Part shown: in pieces, positions 17,553 to 26,861 of the stretch
Position numbering within the stretch: the stretch's first letter is position 1
Layout of the letters: every line of letters starts with the position of its first letter
From: Chitinophagaceae bacterium
Lineage (GTDB): Bacteria > Bacteroidota > Bacteroidia > Chitinophagales > UBA10324
Length of the DNA stretch: 64,000 nucleotides
Direction of reading: 5' to 3'
Assembly: GCA_947469485.1 (NCBI GenBank)
Contig: CANIPU010000006.1
Span: 62,001 to 126,000, forward strand
Position numbers and translations under genes: made by a program
The notes under the pieces: generated by a model
What the model saw: the letters and a program-made list of their open reading frames with translations, nothing else
Told to the model about the DNA's origin: nothing
The model's database searches: none

Positions 17553-20108
17553 TCAATGATTAATGTAATTGTATTTCCGTCGTAAAATTTTAAATAACTC
17601 AAACCATATAATACTGAAAACTCCTGCTGCCAGGCAAATAAAAATATCATTCAAGTGCAAAAAACTAAAATGAAAAAATCGTCGCGCAAGCGGAACATAT
17701 AAAACAATAGAAAGAAAAATTATACCTCCACCAATTACCCATTTAACCGATTTGTTTTTTTCGCGGAATGTTTCAACGATGGTTCTTGTCCATGAGCGGT
17801 TAATCAGAATCAAACCCAGATTTGAAAAAATTAAAGTGGTGAAAGTGAGTGCACGAACTTCATCAGTTGGTCGTTCCAATTTTATAGCGATGAAATAAAC
17901 TCCCAATGAAATTGCAAGCACGAAAGCCCCCTGAATGGTGCTGATAATAATTCTCTGTAAACCAAAAACTTTGCTGTTGTTTTTCCTCGGGGGTCTATTC
18001 ATGATATTTTTTTCTTCTTCTTCTCCTTCAAAAATCAATGTGCATGCAGGGTCAATAATTAACTCGAGAAAAGCAATGTGCAACGGAAACATTACGATTG
18101 GTATTCCTAAATATAGAACAGGAATCAATGTTAAACCTGCAATGGGAAGATGAACAGAAAAAATATATCCCATTGCTTTTTGCATGTTATCGTAAATCCG
18201 TCTTCCCAATCTGATGGCAGCGATGATGGATGAAAATTTATCGTCCAATAAAACCAATGATGATGCTTCACGCGCTACATCTGTTCCGCGCATTCCCATT
18301 GCAATTCCAATGTGTGCTGCTTTTAATGCAGGTGCATCATTTACTCCATCACCTGTCATCGCCACTATTTCTCCGTTTTCTTTCAGGGCATTTACAATCA
18401 TTAATTTTTGTTCGGGAACTACTCGGGCAAAAATGTTTGTCGTTCTTATTTTTTCACGAAGCATTAATTCATTCAATTCATTCAGCTCGTGGCCAGTTAA
18501 AATTTGTTCCGGATTTTTCAAACCCATTTGCTGCGCAATGTTTTGTGCCGTTATGGGATAATCTCCAGTAATCATAATCACCCGCACACCTGCATCGTAG
18601 CATGATTTTAAATCTTCAATCACCGTTTCTCGCAACGGATCTTCCAATCCAAGCAGTCCTAGAAATTCAAAATGAAAATCATGTTGCTCTTGCGGAAATT
18701 TTTCTGAATGTGTTTTTGATTTCGCCACTCCGAGCACGCGATAACCTTCAGATGCAAGTTGCGAAATATTTTTTTTCAATGCTTCTTCATCAGATTCATT
18801 CAAATGACATAGTTCTAAAATGGCCTCTGGCGAACCCTTAGCTGCAATGACAAATTCATTTTTTACAGGTTCATGAAACACATGCGACATGGCCAACAGC
18901 TCCGATGACAATGGATATTCTTTCAGCAATTGCCAATCGGAGTGCAGGTGTTCGGTCTTCGATAATTTTATCTCGCCCAATTTTAAAATTGCTTTTTCCA
19001 TTGGGTCAAAAGGATTTTTCTGACTTGCCAGAATTGAATACTCTATCAACGAATGAAAATCTTCTTCCAACTCCGAATTGTTTGATTCATTCACTTCAAT
19101 AAACTTTCCATTAGCGAAAAGTTTTTTCAGAGTCATTTTATTTTCAGTGAGTGTTCCGGTTTTATCGCAACACAAAACAGTTACAGACCCCAATGTTTCA
19201 ATGGCTGAAGGTTTTCGCGTCAATACATTTTTTTTAGAAATGCGCCACGCTCCCATCGCCATAAAAATGGTGAGTACTACTGCAAATTCTTCGGGCAACA
19301 ATGCCATGGCAAGTGAGAGTCCTGATAAAATTCCATTCAACCAGTCACCGCGTGTTAATCCATAAACAACAATTAATATGATGCAGGTGAACAACCCGAC
19401 AATTGAAAATATTTTTACAATGCTTGCAGTTTCTTTTTGTAACAAAGTTTTTTCGGTCTCTACTGCTTCTAATGATTTTCCAATTTTTCCTAATTGAGTA
19501 TTTGTTCCGGTTGCAACAACTCTGGCAATTCCATGCCCCTGCACAATCATGGTTGCCGAATAAACGAATGCTGAATTTTCTCCAGATGGAAATACGAAAG
19601 CATCCAGCTCATTCCATTTTGATTTATGAACCGATACTGATTCACCGGTCAGCAATGATTCATCTACACGAAGATTGAGAGACTCCAGCACAATTGCATC
19701 AGCGGATATTCTGTCACCTTCTTGTAACAGAATTATATCATCCTTCACCAAATCTCTTCCTGCAATTCTTTTTTCTTCGTCATTCCTAATTACCAATGCA
19801 CGAGGACTCGATAATTCTTTCAACGCATCTAACGCACGCTCACTTCTTCGTTCCTGATAAAAAGTGATAATGATGATAATGACAACTGATGCCATAAGCA
19901 TAATCCCTTCGCCTGTATCTCCAAGAATAATATACAATGCGCCACTTGCTACCAGTAAAAGAAACATGGGTTCCTTTATTACTTCCAGCACAATACGAAA
20001 AGCGGATTTTGGTTTTGATGATTTCAATTCATTGAACCCATCGCGCTTCAACCGTAAATCAACTTCTGAATCTGAAAGTCCTTTCAATAAATAAGTCTCT
20101 TTATTCAT
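17553..20108 (-). CDS. cation-translocating P-type ATPase, P2-like
   Basis: An 851-residue P-type ATPase, ATP-driven cation pump of the inner membrane. N-terminal cation-ATPase domain, actuator motif TGES (about 154-157), phosphorylation site Asp315 in CDKTGTLT, nucleotide-domain motif KGSPE, and hinge TGDGVNDAP (585-593), with about ten membrane segments. It resembles Ca2+ (SERCA/PMR1-like) pumps overall, but the ion-binding helix 4 reads LLPEEFAV instead of PEGLP, so the ion is uncertain. The start is the ATG at 20108 (MNKETYLLKGLS), the usual N-terminus of the family. Upstream is folA, downstream the AI-2E permease. Confidence 0.92.
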   Translation of the reverse strand: MNKETYLLKGLSDSEVDLRLKRDGFNELKSSKPKSAFRIVLEVIKEPMFLLLVASGALYIILGDTGEGIMLMASVVIIIIITFYQERRSERALDALKELSSPRALVIRNDEEKRIAGRDLVKDDIILLQEGDRISADAIVLESLNLRVDESLLTGESVSVHKSKWNELDAFVFPSGENSAFVYSATMIVQGHGIARVVATGTNTQLGKIGKSLEAVETEKTLLQKETASIVKIFSIVGLFTCIILIVVYGLTRGDWLNGILSGLSLAMALLPEEFAVVLTIFMAMGAWRISKKNVLTRKPSAIETLGSVTVLCCDKTGTLTENKMTLKKLFANGKFIEVNESNNSELEEDFHSLIEYSILASQKNPFDPMEKAILKLGEIKLSKTEHLHSDWQLLKEYPLSSELLAMSHVFHEPVKNEFVIAAKGSPEAILELCHLNESDEEALKKNISQLASEGYRVLGVAKSKTHSEKFPQEQHDFHFEFLGLLGLEDPLRETVIEDLKSCYDAGVRVIMITGDYPITAQNIAQQMGLKNPEQILTGHELNELNELMLREKIRTTNIFARVVPEQKLMIVNALKENGEIVAMTGDGVNDAPALKAAHIGIAMGMRGTDVAREASSLVLLDDKFSSIIAAIRLGRRIYDNMQKAMGYIFSVHLPIAGLTLIPVLYLGIPIVMFPLHIAFLELIIDPACTLIFEGEEEEKNIMNRPPRKNNSKVFGLQRIIISTIQGAFVLAISLGVYFIAIKLERPTDEVRALTFTTLIFSNLGLILINRSWTRTIVETFREKNKSVKWVIGGGIIFLSIVLYVPLARRFFHFSFLHLNDIFICLAAGVFSIIWFELFKILRRKYNYINH

Positions 20109-20200
20109 TTCAGCAATAAAACTAACCTGAAATAAATATTTCAAAACTGAATTATATCAGTTGAATTTATAAAATGAACTTTTTAGGCGGATACAAAAAA

Positions 20201-20698
20201 CTATTCATTGTTCCGTTCATACACTAGAAAAGTATATGGATATTTATTTTTTTCATCGGGAGCATGTTTGTCAGATGAAATTTCTTTCCAATCAGTTGAT
20301 ACAAGTGATTGGAAAAAAGTATCTCCTTCAAATGATTGATGAATTCGGGTTAAGTAAATTCTATCAGTCCATATTAATGCCTGAATAAAAATATCTCCTC
20401 CACCAATAATAAAACATTCTGATTCGCCATTATCTCTGGCATAATCTATTGCATGTTGCAACTGATTTACAACAATACAACCATCTACTGCAAAATCTTC
20501 CTGCCTGGTAATTATAATATTTGTTCTGTTCGGAAGAGGTTTTCCGAGTGCTTCAAAAGTTTTGCGCCCCATTATAATACAGTGGCCTGAAGTGGTTTTC
20601 CTGAAATACTTCATATCAGCAGGTAAATGCCAAGGCAATTGATTTTCTTTTCCAATCACATCATTTTGTGCTACAGCAACAATTATGGAAACTATCAT
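20201..20698 (-). CDS. folA: dihydrofolate reductase
   Basis: A 165-residue DHFR reducing dihydrofolate to tetrahydrofolate with NADPH. Visible landmarks: [15 protein letters not shown] (Trp23, and Asp28 equivalent to the catalytic Asp27 of E. coli), [10 protein letters not shown] for NADPH binding, and IIGGGDIF. Its ATG overlaps the thyA stop by 4 nt, so translation is probably coupled; thymidylate synthase produces the dihydrofolate that this enzyme recycles. Confidence 0.97.
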   Translation of the reverse strand: MIVSIIVAVAQNDVIGKENQLPWHLPADMKYFRKTTSGHCIIMGRKTFEALGKPLPNRTNIIITRQEDFAVDGCIVVNQLQHAIDYARDNGESECFIIGGGDIFIQALIWTDRIYLTRIHQSFEGDTFFQSLVSTDWKEISSDKHAPDEKNKYPYTFLVYERNNE

Positions 20699-21489
20699 AC
20701 AGCAATGGGTGCTTTGATGGATGGATGAGGGTTGTAATTCAATAAATCAAAATCGCTGAACTTGAAATCGAAAATATTTTTCACATCAGGATTAAGTTTC
20801 ATCTGAGGTAAAGGTCGAAAATCCCGTGTTAATAATTCATTAACTTGTTCCATATGATTCTGATAAATGTGCGCATCGCCAAAGGTGTGAACAAATTCGC
20901 CGGGCTGTAAATCGCAAACCTGAGCCACCATCATCAGCAACAAAGCATACGATGCTATATTGAACGGCACACCCAGAAAAACATCGGCACTGCGCTGGTA
21001 TAACTGACAACTTAATTTTCCATTAGCTACATAAAACTGAAATAGTGAATGGCAAGGAGGCAACTTCATTTTATCTACATCTGCAACATTCCATGCACTT
21101 ACAATTAACCTTCGCGAATCAGGATTCTTTTTTATTTGTTCAATCAGTTGCGCAACCTGATCAATCGCTCGTCCATCATTCGTTTCCCATTTGCGCCACT
21201 GCTTGCCATACACCGGACCGAGTTCACCATTTTCATCAGCCCATTCATCCCATATGCTTACACCATTTTCTTTTAAGTATTTAATGTTTGTAGAACCCTG
21301 CAAAAACCAAAGCAATTCGTGTATGATTGATTTTGTGTGAAGTTTTTTTGTTGTAAGTAAAGGAAATCCATCAGTCAGATCAAAACGCATTTGGTACCCG
21401 AAATAACTGATGGTACCTGTACCGGTGCGGTCAGATTTCTTTACCCCTTTTTCTAATACTGTTTTTATGAGATCGTGGAATTGCTTCAT
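20695..21489 (-). CDS. thyA: thymidylate synthase
   Basis: A 264-residue ThyA (same length as the E. coli enzyme) converting dUMP and methylene-THF to dTMP and dihydrofolate. Catalytic Cys146 lies in [12 protein letters not shown]; Arg21 of the phosphate loop (KSDRTGTGT), RRLIVSAWN, and the C-terminal closing peptide IKAPIAV are intact. It is first of the thyA-folA pair, overlapping folA by 4 nt. A -7 box lies 8 nt before the ATG. Confidence 0.98.
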   Translation of the reverse strand: MKQFHDLIKTVLEKGVKKSDRTGTGTISYFGYQMRFDLTDGFPLLTTKKLHTKSIIHELLWFLQGSTNIKYLKENGVSIWDEWADENGELGPVYGKQWRKWETNDGRAIDQVAQLIEQIKKNPDSRRLIVSAWNVADVDKMKLPPCHSLFQFYVANGKLSCQLYQRSADVFLGVPFNIASYALLLMMVAQVCDLQPGEFVHTFGDAHIYQNHMEQVNELLTRDFRPLPQMKLNPDVKNIFDFKFSDFDLLNYNPHPSIKAPIAV

Positions 21490-21497
21490 GCAGGATT

Positions 21498-21531
21498 CAA
21501 AAATAATAGATGAATCAGCTTTTTTCTCAAA
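21498..21531 (-). promoter_or_regulatory. promoter of thyA-folA
   Basis: TATTTTTG on the minus strand (21505-21498) ends 8 nt before the thyA ATG; a TTTG at 21531-21528 lies about 22 nt upstream, slightly long for the -33 spacing. The predicted leader is only a few nucleotides. Confidence 0.4.
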
Positions 21532-21546
21532 TAGTTAATCCACAAA

Positions 21547-22710
21547 TTATTTTTTTCTTCTTGCCAGTTCTTTTTTTAGCAAACTTAACTCGCGCCCCAT
21601 TTGTCCACTTACTGATGTGTTTTCCTGAGCACGGCGCATGAGATAAGGAACAACATCTTTAACAGGTCCATATGGTACATACTTGGTAACATTAAATCCA
21701 TCCTTCGCTAAATTAAATGTGATATGATCGCTCATTCCCAGCAATTGAGAGAAATGAACATGCGAATGATTGTGCGGCATATTATTATCAATAAGATATT
21801 TTGCTGCAAGCATATTGCTCTTTTCATTATGAGAAGCAACACAAACTGAAATTGAATTTATGTTTTGCAAACAGAATTCTACACCTGAATTGTAATCATT
21901 ATCTGTGGCTGTTTTATCAGAATTGATAGGAGATTGGTAATTCATCTTCAAAGCTCTTGCTCTTTCCTTTTCCATATAAGCACCGCGAACCAACTTGACT
22001 GCCAGTAAATAGTTATCGCGCTTTGCTTTTTCCAGCGAAGATTTTAAAAAAGCTAAACGATCGTGACAATAATGTTGAATAGTATTGTAAACCACTGCTC
22101 GCTCTTTATTATAAAACTGACTCATCTCTTCCACCAAATCATCAACAGGTTTTTGAATCCAGGATTCCTCGGCATCAATCATCATAGATTTTCCATTATC
22201 ATGTGCGCACTTGCAAATGCGATGCATTCTTCCTTTTACTCTATTCCATTCAACGGTTTCAGATTCGCTGAGTTTTTCATTATCAGCAAGTTTTTCCAAT
22301 AAATAAAACCGGGCTATACCAGTAACTTTTAAACTCAGAAACGGAATACTTTTTTCTGGTCCTGAAAATTTAATTGCTGTAACAAATTCATCAGTTGCAT
22401 GATCAAAATCCGCATCGCTTTGTTTTCCTTCTACACCATAATCGAGGATAGTTCCAACATTAAACTTCGATAATTTTTTAATCACCTGCAATGATTCGTT
22501 TAATGTTTCTCCCCCGCAAAAATGATCGTAAATAGTAGTTTTAACAATTGACTTAATTGGCAAACGGAGATTAAAGGCAATAGGTGTTAATCTTGTTCCA
22601 ATATTTACAAGAACATTATTGTTTATTAGCTTGAAAAGAAAGTTCGACTTTCTTAATTCCTTATCAGTTTTATAAGCGAAAGCATTTTCAGTATTGTCGA
22701 ACGACAGCAT
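21547..22710 (-). CDS. proline dehydrogenase
   Basis: A 387-residue FAD-dependent proline dehydrogenase (stand-alone ProDH domain, as in the N-terminal half of PutA), oxidising proline to pyrroline-5-carboxylate. Signatures of the TIM barrel: AVKLVRGAYMEKER, ASHNEKSN and the C-terminal YVPYGPVKDVVPYLMRRAQEN. The partner P5C dehydrogenase is not in the window. The start is the ATG at 22710 (MLSFDNTENAFAYK); an upstream in-frame ATG would overlap the predicted promoter. It is divergently transcribed from the DAHP synthase fusion. Confidence 0.93.
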   Translation of the reverse strand: MLSFDNTENAFAYKTDKELRKSNFLFKLINNNVLVNIGTRLTPIAFNLRLPIKSIVKTTIYDHFCGGETLNESLQVIKKLSKFNVGTILDYGVEGKQSDADFDHATDEFVTAIKFSGPEKSIPFLSLKVTGIARFYLLEKLADNEKLSESETVEWNRVKGRMHRICKCAHDNGKSMMIDAEESWIQKPVDDLVEEMSQFYNKERAVVYNTIQHYCHDRLAFLKSSLEKAKRDNYLLAVKLVRGAYMEKERARALKMNYQSPINSDKTATDNDYNSGVEFCLQNINSISVCVASHNEKSNMLAAKYLIDNNMPHNHSHVHFSQLLGMSDHITFNLAKDGFNVTKYVPYGPVKDVVPYLMRRAQENTSVSGQMGRELSLLKKELARRKK

Positions 22711-22743
22711 AATAATTTGATTTTGCAAGTAAGCAGAAGTTGG

Positions 22744-22751
22744 CAAATATA
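22744..22751 (-). promoter_or_regulatory. -7 element of the proline dehydrogenase gene
   Basis: TATATTTG on the minus strand, 33 nt before the ATG at 22710. No convincing -33 element. It supports the shorter start over the one at 22758. Confidence 0.4.
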
Positions 22752-22865
22752 AAATCATTGTTTGTAAGGAAAACGATGATTAGTGTCAGGTTTATTTTGT
22801 TTTGAACCGTGAAATAAAATTTGAGAAAATATATTTATTCATTTCGAGTGTTTTACTAATTCGCT

Positions 22866-22873
22866 TAGGTTTG
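22866..22873 (+). promoter_or_regulatory. -7 element of the DAHP synthase fusion gene
   Basis: TAGGTTTG ends 6 nt before the ATG at 22880, predicting a nearly leaderless mRNA and excluding the longer frame that opens at 22802. A weak TTTC at 22842-22845 is the only -33 candidate. Confidence 0.42.
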
Positions 22874-22879
22874 CAGCGC

Positions 22880-23998
22880 ATGCAATTTGATTTATTTTCA
22901 AAATGGTCTTTAAAAGCCGGCTATCCATTTCTAATGGCTGGACCTTGTTCTGCCGAAAGTGCTGAACAGGTGCTTACTCTTTCCAAGGAATTGAAAAATA
23001 AAGCGATTCATCTTTTTCGTGCAGGTGTATGGAAACCGAGAACAAGACCGAATAGTTTTGAAGGATCGGGTGAAGAAGGATTAAAATGGTTAAAAGCAGC
23101 TAAAGAAGAAACCGGACTGCCAAACACAGTTGAAGTTGCTACTGCTGCACATGTGGAACTTGCATTAAAATATGGTATAGATGCTTTATGGATTGGTGCT
23201 CGTACAATGGTTAGTCCATTTGCCGTTCAAAGTATTGCTGATTCTTTAAAAGGGGTAAATATTCCGGTTATTGTAAAAAACCCTGTAAACCCGGATATTG
23301 AATTATGGATTGGTGGAATTGAGCGTATTTATAACAATGGTATTATTCAAATTGCTGCAATACACCGTGGGTTTTCGTCCTATGATAAAAGTAAATACCG
23401 AAATAAGCCACTTTGGGAAATACCGCTTGAATTAAAGCGTAGGTTTCCTGATTTACCACTTTTGTGTGATCCTAGTCACATTGGAGGGAAACGAGAATTG
23501 ATAGCTTCCCTTTCACAAAAAGCATTGGACTTGAATTTCGATGGATTAATGATTGAGGTTCATCCAGATCCGGATGAAGCACTGAGTGACCCACAGCAGC
23601 AGATTACACCAGCTGAATTTTCAGAATTAATAAATAATCTTGTTATCCGAAAAAGAAATGCTGAAGATAGTATTGCTTATTCTTCGTTGGAAGAATTGCG
23701 AATAACTATTGATAAAATAGATGAACATCTATTAGAAACTTTGAATGAAAGAATGACTTATTCTGAAAAAATAGGTGTATTTAAAAAAGAAAATGATATA
23801 GCAATATTTCAACCTGAAAGGTGGAATGAAATTGTAACCAGGGTAAAATTTCTGGCAGCAGAAAAAAATTTATCTGAGGATATTGTTCTTAAAATATTTG
23901 ATTACATACAGAAAGAATCAATACGCAAACAAACCAATATAATGTATGGCAACAATTCGGTTGATATAAAGTCTGAATCAGAAAACCGAAATCAATAG
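22880..23998 (+). CDS. DAHP synthase-chorismate mutase fusion
   Basis: A 372-residue bifunctional shikimate-pathway enzyme. Residues 1 to about 265 are a KDO8P-like (type I beta) DAHP synthase joining PEP and erythrose 4-phosphate: GPCSAES, KPRTRP, KNPVNP, CDPSH and EVHPDPDEAL are intact. Residues about 275-360 are an AroQ-type chorismate mutase (LEELRITIDKID...LNERM...FKKEN). Such fusions allow prephenate to inhibit the first step. The ATG at 22880 is preferred over the longer frame because of the adjoining promoter box. aroE lies 1.3 kb away on the other strand, not in the same operon. Confidence 0.95.
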   Translation: MQFDLFSKWSLKAGYPFLMAGPCSAESAEQVLTLSKELKNKAIHLFRAGVWKPRTRPNSFEGSGEEGLKWLKAAKEETGLPNTVEVATAAHVELALKYGIDALWIGARTMVSPFAVQSIADSLKGVNIPVIVKNPVNPDIELWIGGIERIYNNGIIQIAAIHRGFSSYDKSKYRNKPLWEIPLELKRRFPDLPLLCDPSHIGGKRELIASLSQKALDLNFDGLMIEVHPDPDEALSDPQQQITPAEFSELINNLVIRKRNAEDSIAYSSLEELRITIDKIDEHLLETLNERMTYSEKIGVFKKENDIAIFQPERWNEIVTRVKFLAAEKNLSEDIVLKIFDYIQKESIRKQTNIMYGNNSVDIKSESENRNQ

Positions 23999-24002
23999 CA
24001 AG

Positions 24003-25304
24003 CTATTCCTCAGCTCTTTGTAGCAATCCGGTATTAATGCTTTTTGAAGCTTTTGCTCCAAGCTCTTTTATTTTTTCAGTAGTTCGAATCAGATTGCCAT
24101 TTCCTTCAGATAATTTTTTCATTGCCTCCACATAACCTGATTTACTCTGATCGATTTTCTTTCCTATTTCAATCATATCATCTGTAAAGCCAACAAATTT
24201 GTCATAGAGCGAACCACTTAGTCGTGCAATTTCAAGTGCATTATTGTTTTGCCTTTCCTGTTTCCAGATGCTTGCTATTGTTCGTAGAGTTGCATGCAAT
24301 GTTGAGGTGCTTACAATTACTATATTTTTATCAAAAGCTTCATTCCATAATTCTGGTTCACATTGCACAGCAATGTTAAAGGCGGGTTCAATTGGCACGA
24401 AAAGAAGTACATAATCCAATCCGTCAAGTTCATATAAATTCTGATATTTCTTTTCACTTAATCCTTTCATATGATTGCGAAGAGATTGAATATGTTGTGC
24501 TAAAGCGCGCTTGCTGTCATCTTCATTTTCCGCCGAACAATAATTTTCATAAGCAAGCAATGAGACTTTTGAATCTATGATGATATTTTTTCCTTCAGGT
24601 AATTTTACAATTACATCAGGCTGATATCTTTTACCATCTTCACTTTGAAAACTTTGTTGTGTAAAATATTCACGGTCTTTTACCAGGCCTGATTTTTCCA
24701 ATATGCTTTCCAAAATCATTTCACCCCAATTACCCTGAATTTTTGTTTGACCTTTAAGCGCATTAGTTAAATTACTTGCTTCTTGATTTAATTTTTGACT
24801 TGATTCGAATAAACTTTTTATTTCCCCTTTAAGCGAATTGCGTTCAGCAGCTTCAGTTTTATAAGCATTGTCAACTTTCTTTTCAAATTCCTGAATTCTT
24901 TCTTTCAGTGGATTTAAAATAATATCGAGATTGGTTTTATTCTGCTCAGTAAATTTTTGTGATTTCTCTTCCAGAATTTTATTGGCGAGATTTTCAAATT
25001 CAACTTTTAGTTTCTGATTTAATTCTTCTAACTGAATTTTCTGTTCACTTAATCGCAGATTCAGATTTGCATTTTCATTTTGAGTTTTGGAATACTGATT
25101 GTTAAGGCGCAAAACTTCTTCAGTGCTAAGATTTAATTGAGTTTTTAACTGATCCAACTGTAATCGAATATCGTTGCTTTGTTGTTCAGCCACCGCCTTT
25201 GCTGTTATTAGTTCATTAATATTTCCTGACGAAACGGTTTTTGAATAAAACCAGCCAATAACTAACCCTGCAACCAAACCGATAAGTAAAAAAATAATTT
25301 CCAT
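24003..25304 (-). CDS. rmuC: DNA recombination protein RmuC
   Basis: A 433-residue RmuC homologue. An N-terminal transmembrane helix (2-20) is followed by a long coiled coil (about 30-180) and the RmuC nuclease-like domain (about 185-385): QGNWGEMILESILEKSGL, DVIVKLPEGKNIIIDSKVSL and VLLFVPIEPAF. The family limits inversions at short repeats. It is the last gene of a four-gene minus-strand cluster and converges on the DAHP synthase gene with only 4 nt between stops. Confidence 0.93.
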   Translation of the reverse strand: MEIIFLLIGLVAGLVIGWFYSKTVSSGNINELITAKAVAEQQSNDIRLQLDQLKTQLNLSTEEVLRLNNQYSKTQNENANLNLRLSEQKIQLEELNQKLKVEFENLANKILEEKSQKFTEQNKTNLDIILNPLKERIQEFEKKVDNAYKTEAAERNSLKGEIKSLFESSQKLNQEASNLTNALKGQTKIQGNWGEMILESILEKSGLVKDREYFTQQSFQSEDGKRYQPDVIVKLPEGKNIIIDSKVSLLAYENYCSAENEDDSKRALAQHIQSLRNHMKGLSEKKYQNLYELDGLDYVLLFVPIEPAFNIAVQCEPELWNEAFDKNIVIVSTSTLHATLRTIASIWKQERQNNNALEIARLSGSLYDKFVGFTDDMIEIGKKIDQSKSGYVEAMKKLSEGNGNLIRTTEKIKELGAKASKSINTGLLQRAEE

Positions 25305-25343
25305 GAAGAATGAATTAATGATTAAAGATAACCAGAAAGAAAT

Positions 25344-26069
25344 TTAACTATTCCAAATCTCCCAACTTTTATCAGCCTGAATTTCCAGCATTCGAAATCC
25401 ATTAACAGCAGTAGCCCCTTTTTCCAAACCTTTTTTCATAAATAATGTTAGTTCGGGATTATAAATCAAATCAAATAACAAATGCATATCAGTTAAAGCC
25501 GAATATGAAATAGGAGGGAACGAACTTTCGTTTGGGAACATGCCCAAAGGGGTGCAATTTACAATAAGCGTGTTTTCTGAAATTTGTTTCTCAGTTAAAT
25601 CACGCCATAAAATATCGCCCTTTGATTTATCACGAACAACTGTTTTAAAATCGATTCCTGATTTTTGCAAAACATATTTAACAGCTCTTGCAGCTCCTCC
25701 TGTTCCTAAAATTAAAGCATTTTGATGCTTTGATTTCATTACTTCATTTAATGAAAGTTGAAATCCATAAGCATCAGTATTGAATCCAATAAATTTTTCA
25801 TTCTCCACTTTCACACAGTTTACTGCACCAATTTCCTTTGCCTCATTATCGAGCGAATCGACCATTGAGATGATTTTTTCTTTATATGGAATTGTGACAT
25901 TAAATCCATTCAGTTTTTTTTCTTTCACTATGGAATGAATCTGATTCAAATCTTCAATAGGGAAAGCAGCATAAGTTGCCGCAATATTTTCCTTCAAAAA
26001 TTTTTTTTTGAAATATTCAGGACTGAAAGTATGAGTAAGCGGAAATCCGATAACTCCGTAATTTCTCAT
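25344..26069 (-). CDS. aroE: shikimate dehydrogenase
   Basis: A 241-residue AroE, reducing 3-dehydroshikimate with NADPH. Substrate-site features: GFPLTHTFSP, Lys63 in NVTIPYKEK, and Asp99 in GFNTDAYGF; the Rossmann fold has LGTGGAARAV. It is somewhat shorter than E. coli AroE (272). It starts 11 nt after the ComA-like gene's stop, in the same operon. Confidence 0.95.
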   Translation of the reverse strand: MRNYGVIGFPLTHTFSPEYFKKKFLKENIAATYAAFPIEDLNQIHSIVKEKKLNGFNVTIPYKEKIISMVDSLDNEAKEIGAVNCVKVENEKFIGFNTDAYGFQLSLNEVMKSKHQNALILGTGGAARAVKYVLQKSGIDFKTVVRDKSKGDILWRDLTEKQISENTLIVNCTPLGMFPNESSFPPISYSALTDMHLLFDLIYNPELTLFMKKGLEKGATAVNGFRMLEIQADKSWEIWNS

Positions 26070-26080
26070 TGAAAAATTTA

Positions 26081-26848
26081 CTAAGCCGGCGGATTCAGAA
26101 AGTGCAATAAAGTATCACCTCTTAATCCAAGCCGAAGTGTTTCTAAAGGTAAAACTTCTGCAGGCGAAATATTGCCAAGATTAACATTTGCACCTGCTAA
26201 TTTGATAAACCAAACTTGCTGAGCTTTTGCCGGCGCTTCCCAAATAATATTCTCGCCTGGAATCTGCCATAAAATTTCTTCAACTAAACCACTGCGAACT
26301 TCTCCGGTACCACGATAGATTCCAACATTTCCGCCTTCGCGAGCTTCGGCAATTACTTTCCATGCCCCTGCTTCCAATTCGCTTTTCATCAATTCAATCC
26401 ATTTGTACGGAGGAATAATTTTCAATTCATCTTTAGAACCTACTTCAGAGAAAACAGTCCGGGTTTTGGAAAGTGTATTTATGTATTTGCACTTTTCATC
26501 ATGGGGCATTTCAATACTTCCATCAGACACTTCAACATATTCAATTTTAAACTTATCCATTAACCGCAGATAATCTTCAAACTGATTCCTGATAATAAAA
26601 CACTCCATTAAAGTTCCTCCGAAGTACACCGGAATTTTTGCATTGCGGTAAACTGCAAGTTTTTTTTCAAGATTCGGTGTAACGAATGCAGTTCCGAATC
26701 CCAGTTTTATAACATCTATATATTGTTCGGCAACTGATAAAAGGTCTTCGGCTTCGCGTACACTTAATCCCTTATCCATTACCATTGCTAAACCTGTTTT
26801 GCGTGGTTTTGCTGAACGATCAGGTAAATTCTTTAATTCAAAATTCAT
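26081..26848 (-). CDS. phosphosulfolactate synthase-like (ComA family)
   Basis: A 255-residue TIM-barrel protein of the ComA family; characterised members add sulfite to PEP giving (2R)-phosphosulfolactate, the first step of coenzyme M synthesis in methanogens. Conserved-looking segments: YIDVIKLGFGTAF, VYFGGTLMECF, EVSDGSIEMP and EAREGGNVGIYR. Bacteroidota do not make coenzyme M; a C3-sulfonate such as sulfolactate or cysteate for sulfonolipids is one possible use, but this is inference. The ATG at 26848 leaves a 13-nt gap to the TPR gene; the longer frame would overlap it. Downstream is aroE. Confidence 0.85.
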   Translation of the reverse strand: MNFELKNLPDRSAKPRKTGLAMVMDKGLSVREAEDLLSVAEQYIDVIKLGFGTAFVTPNLEKKLAVYRNAKIPVYFGGTLMECFIIRNQFEDYLRLMDKFKIEYVEVSDGSIEMPHDEKCKYINTLSKTRTVFSEVGSKDELKIIPPYKWIELMKSELEAGAWKVIAEAREGGNVGIYRGTGEVRSGLVEEILWQIPGENIIWEAPAKAQQVWFIKLAGANVNLGNISPAEVLPLETLRLGLRGDTLLHFLNPPA

Positions 26849-26861
26849 ACAATTAATTTTC

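Noticed and set aside
22802-22879. Upstream extension of the DAHP synthase fusion
   Set aside because: The TAnnTTTG box at 22866-22873 lies inside it, and the family starts near the ATG at 22880.
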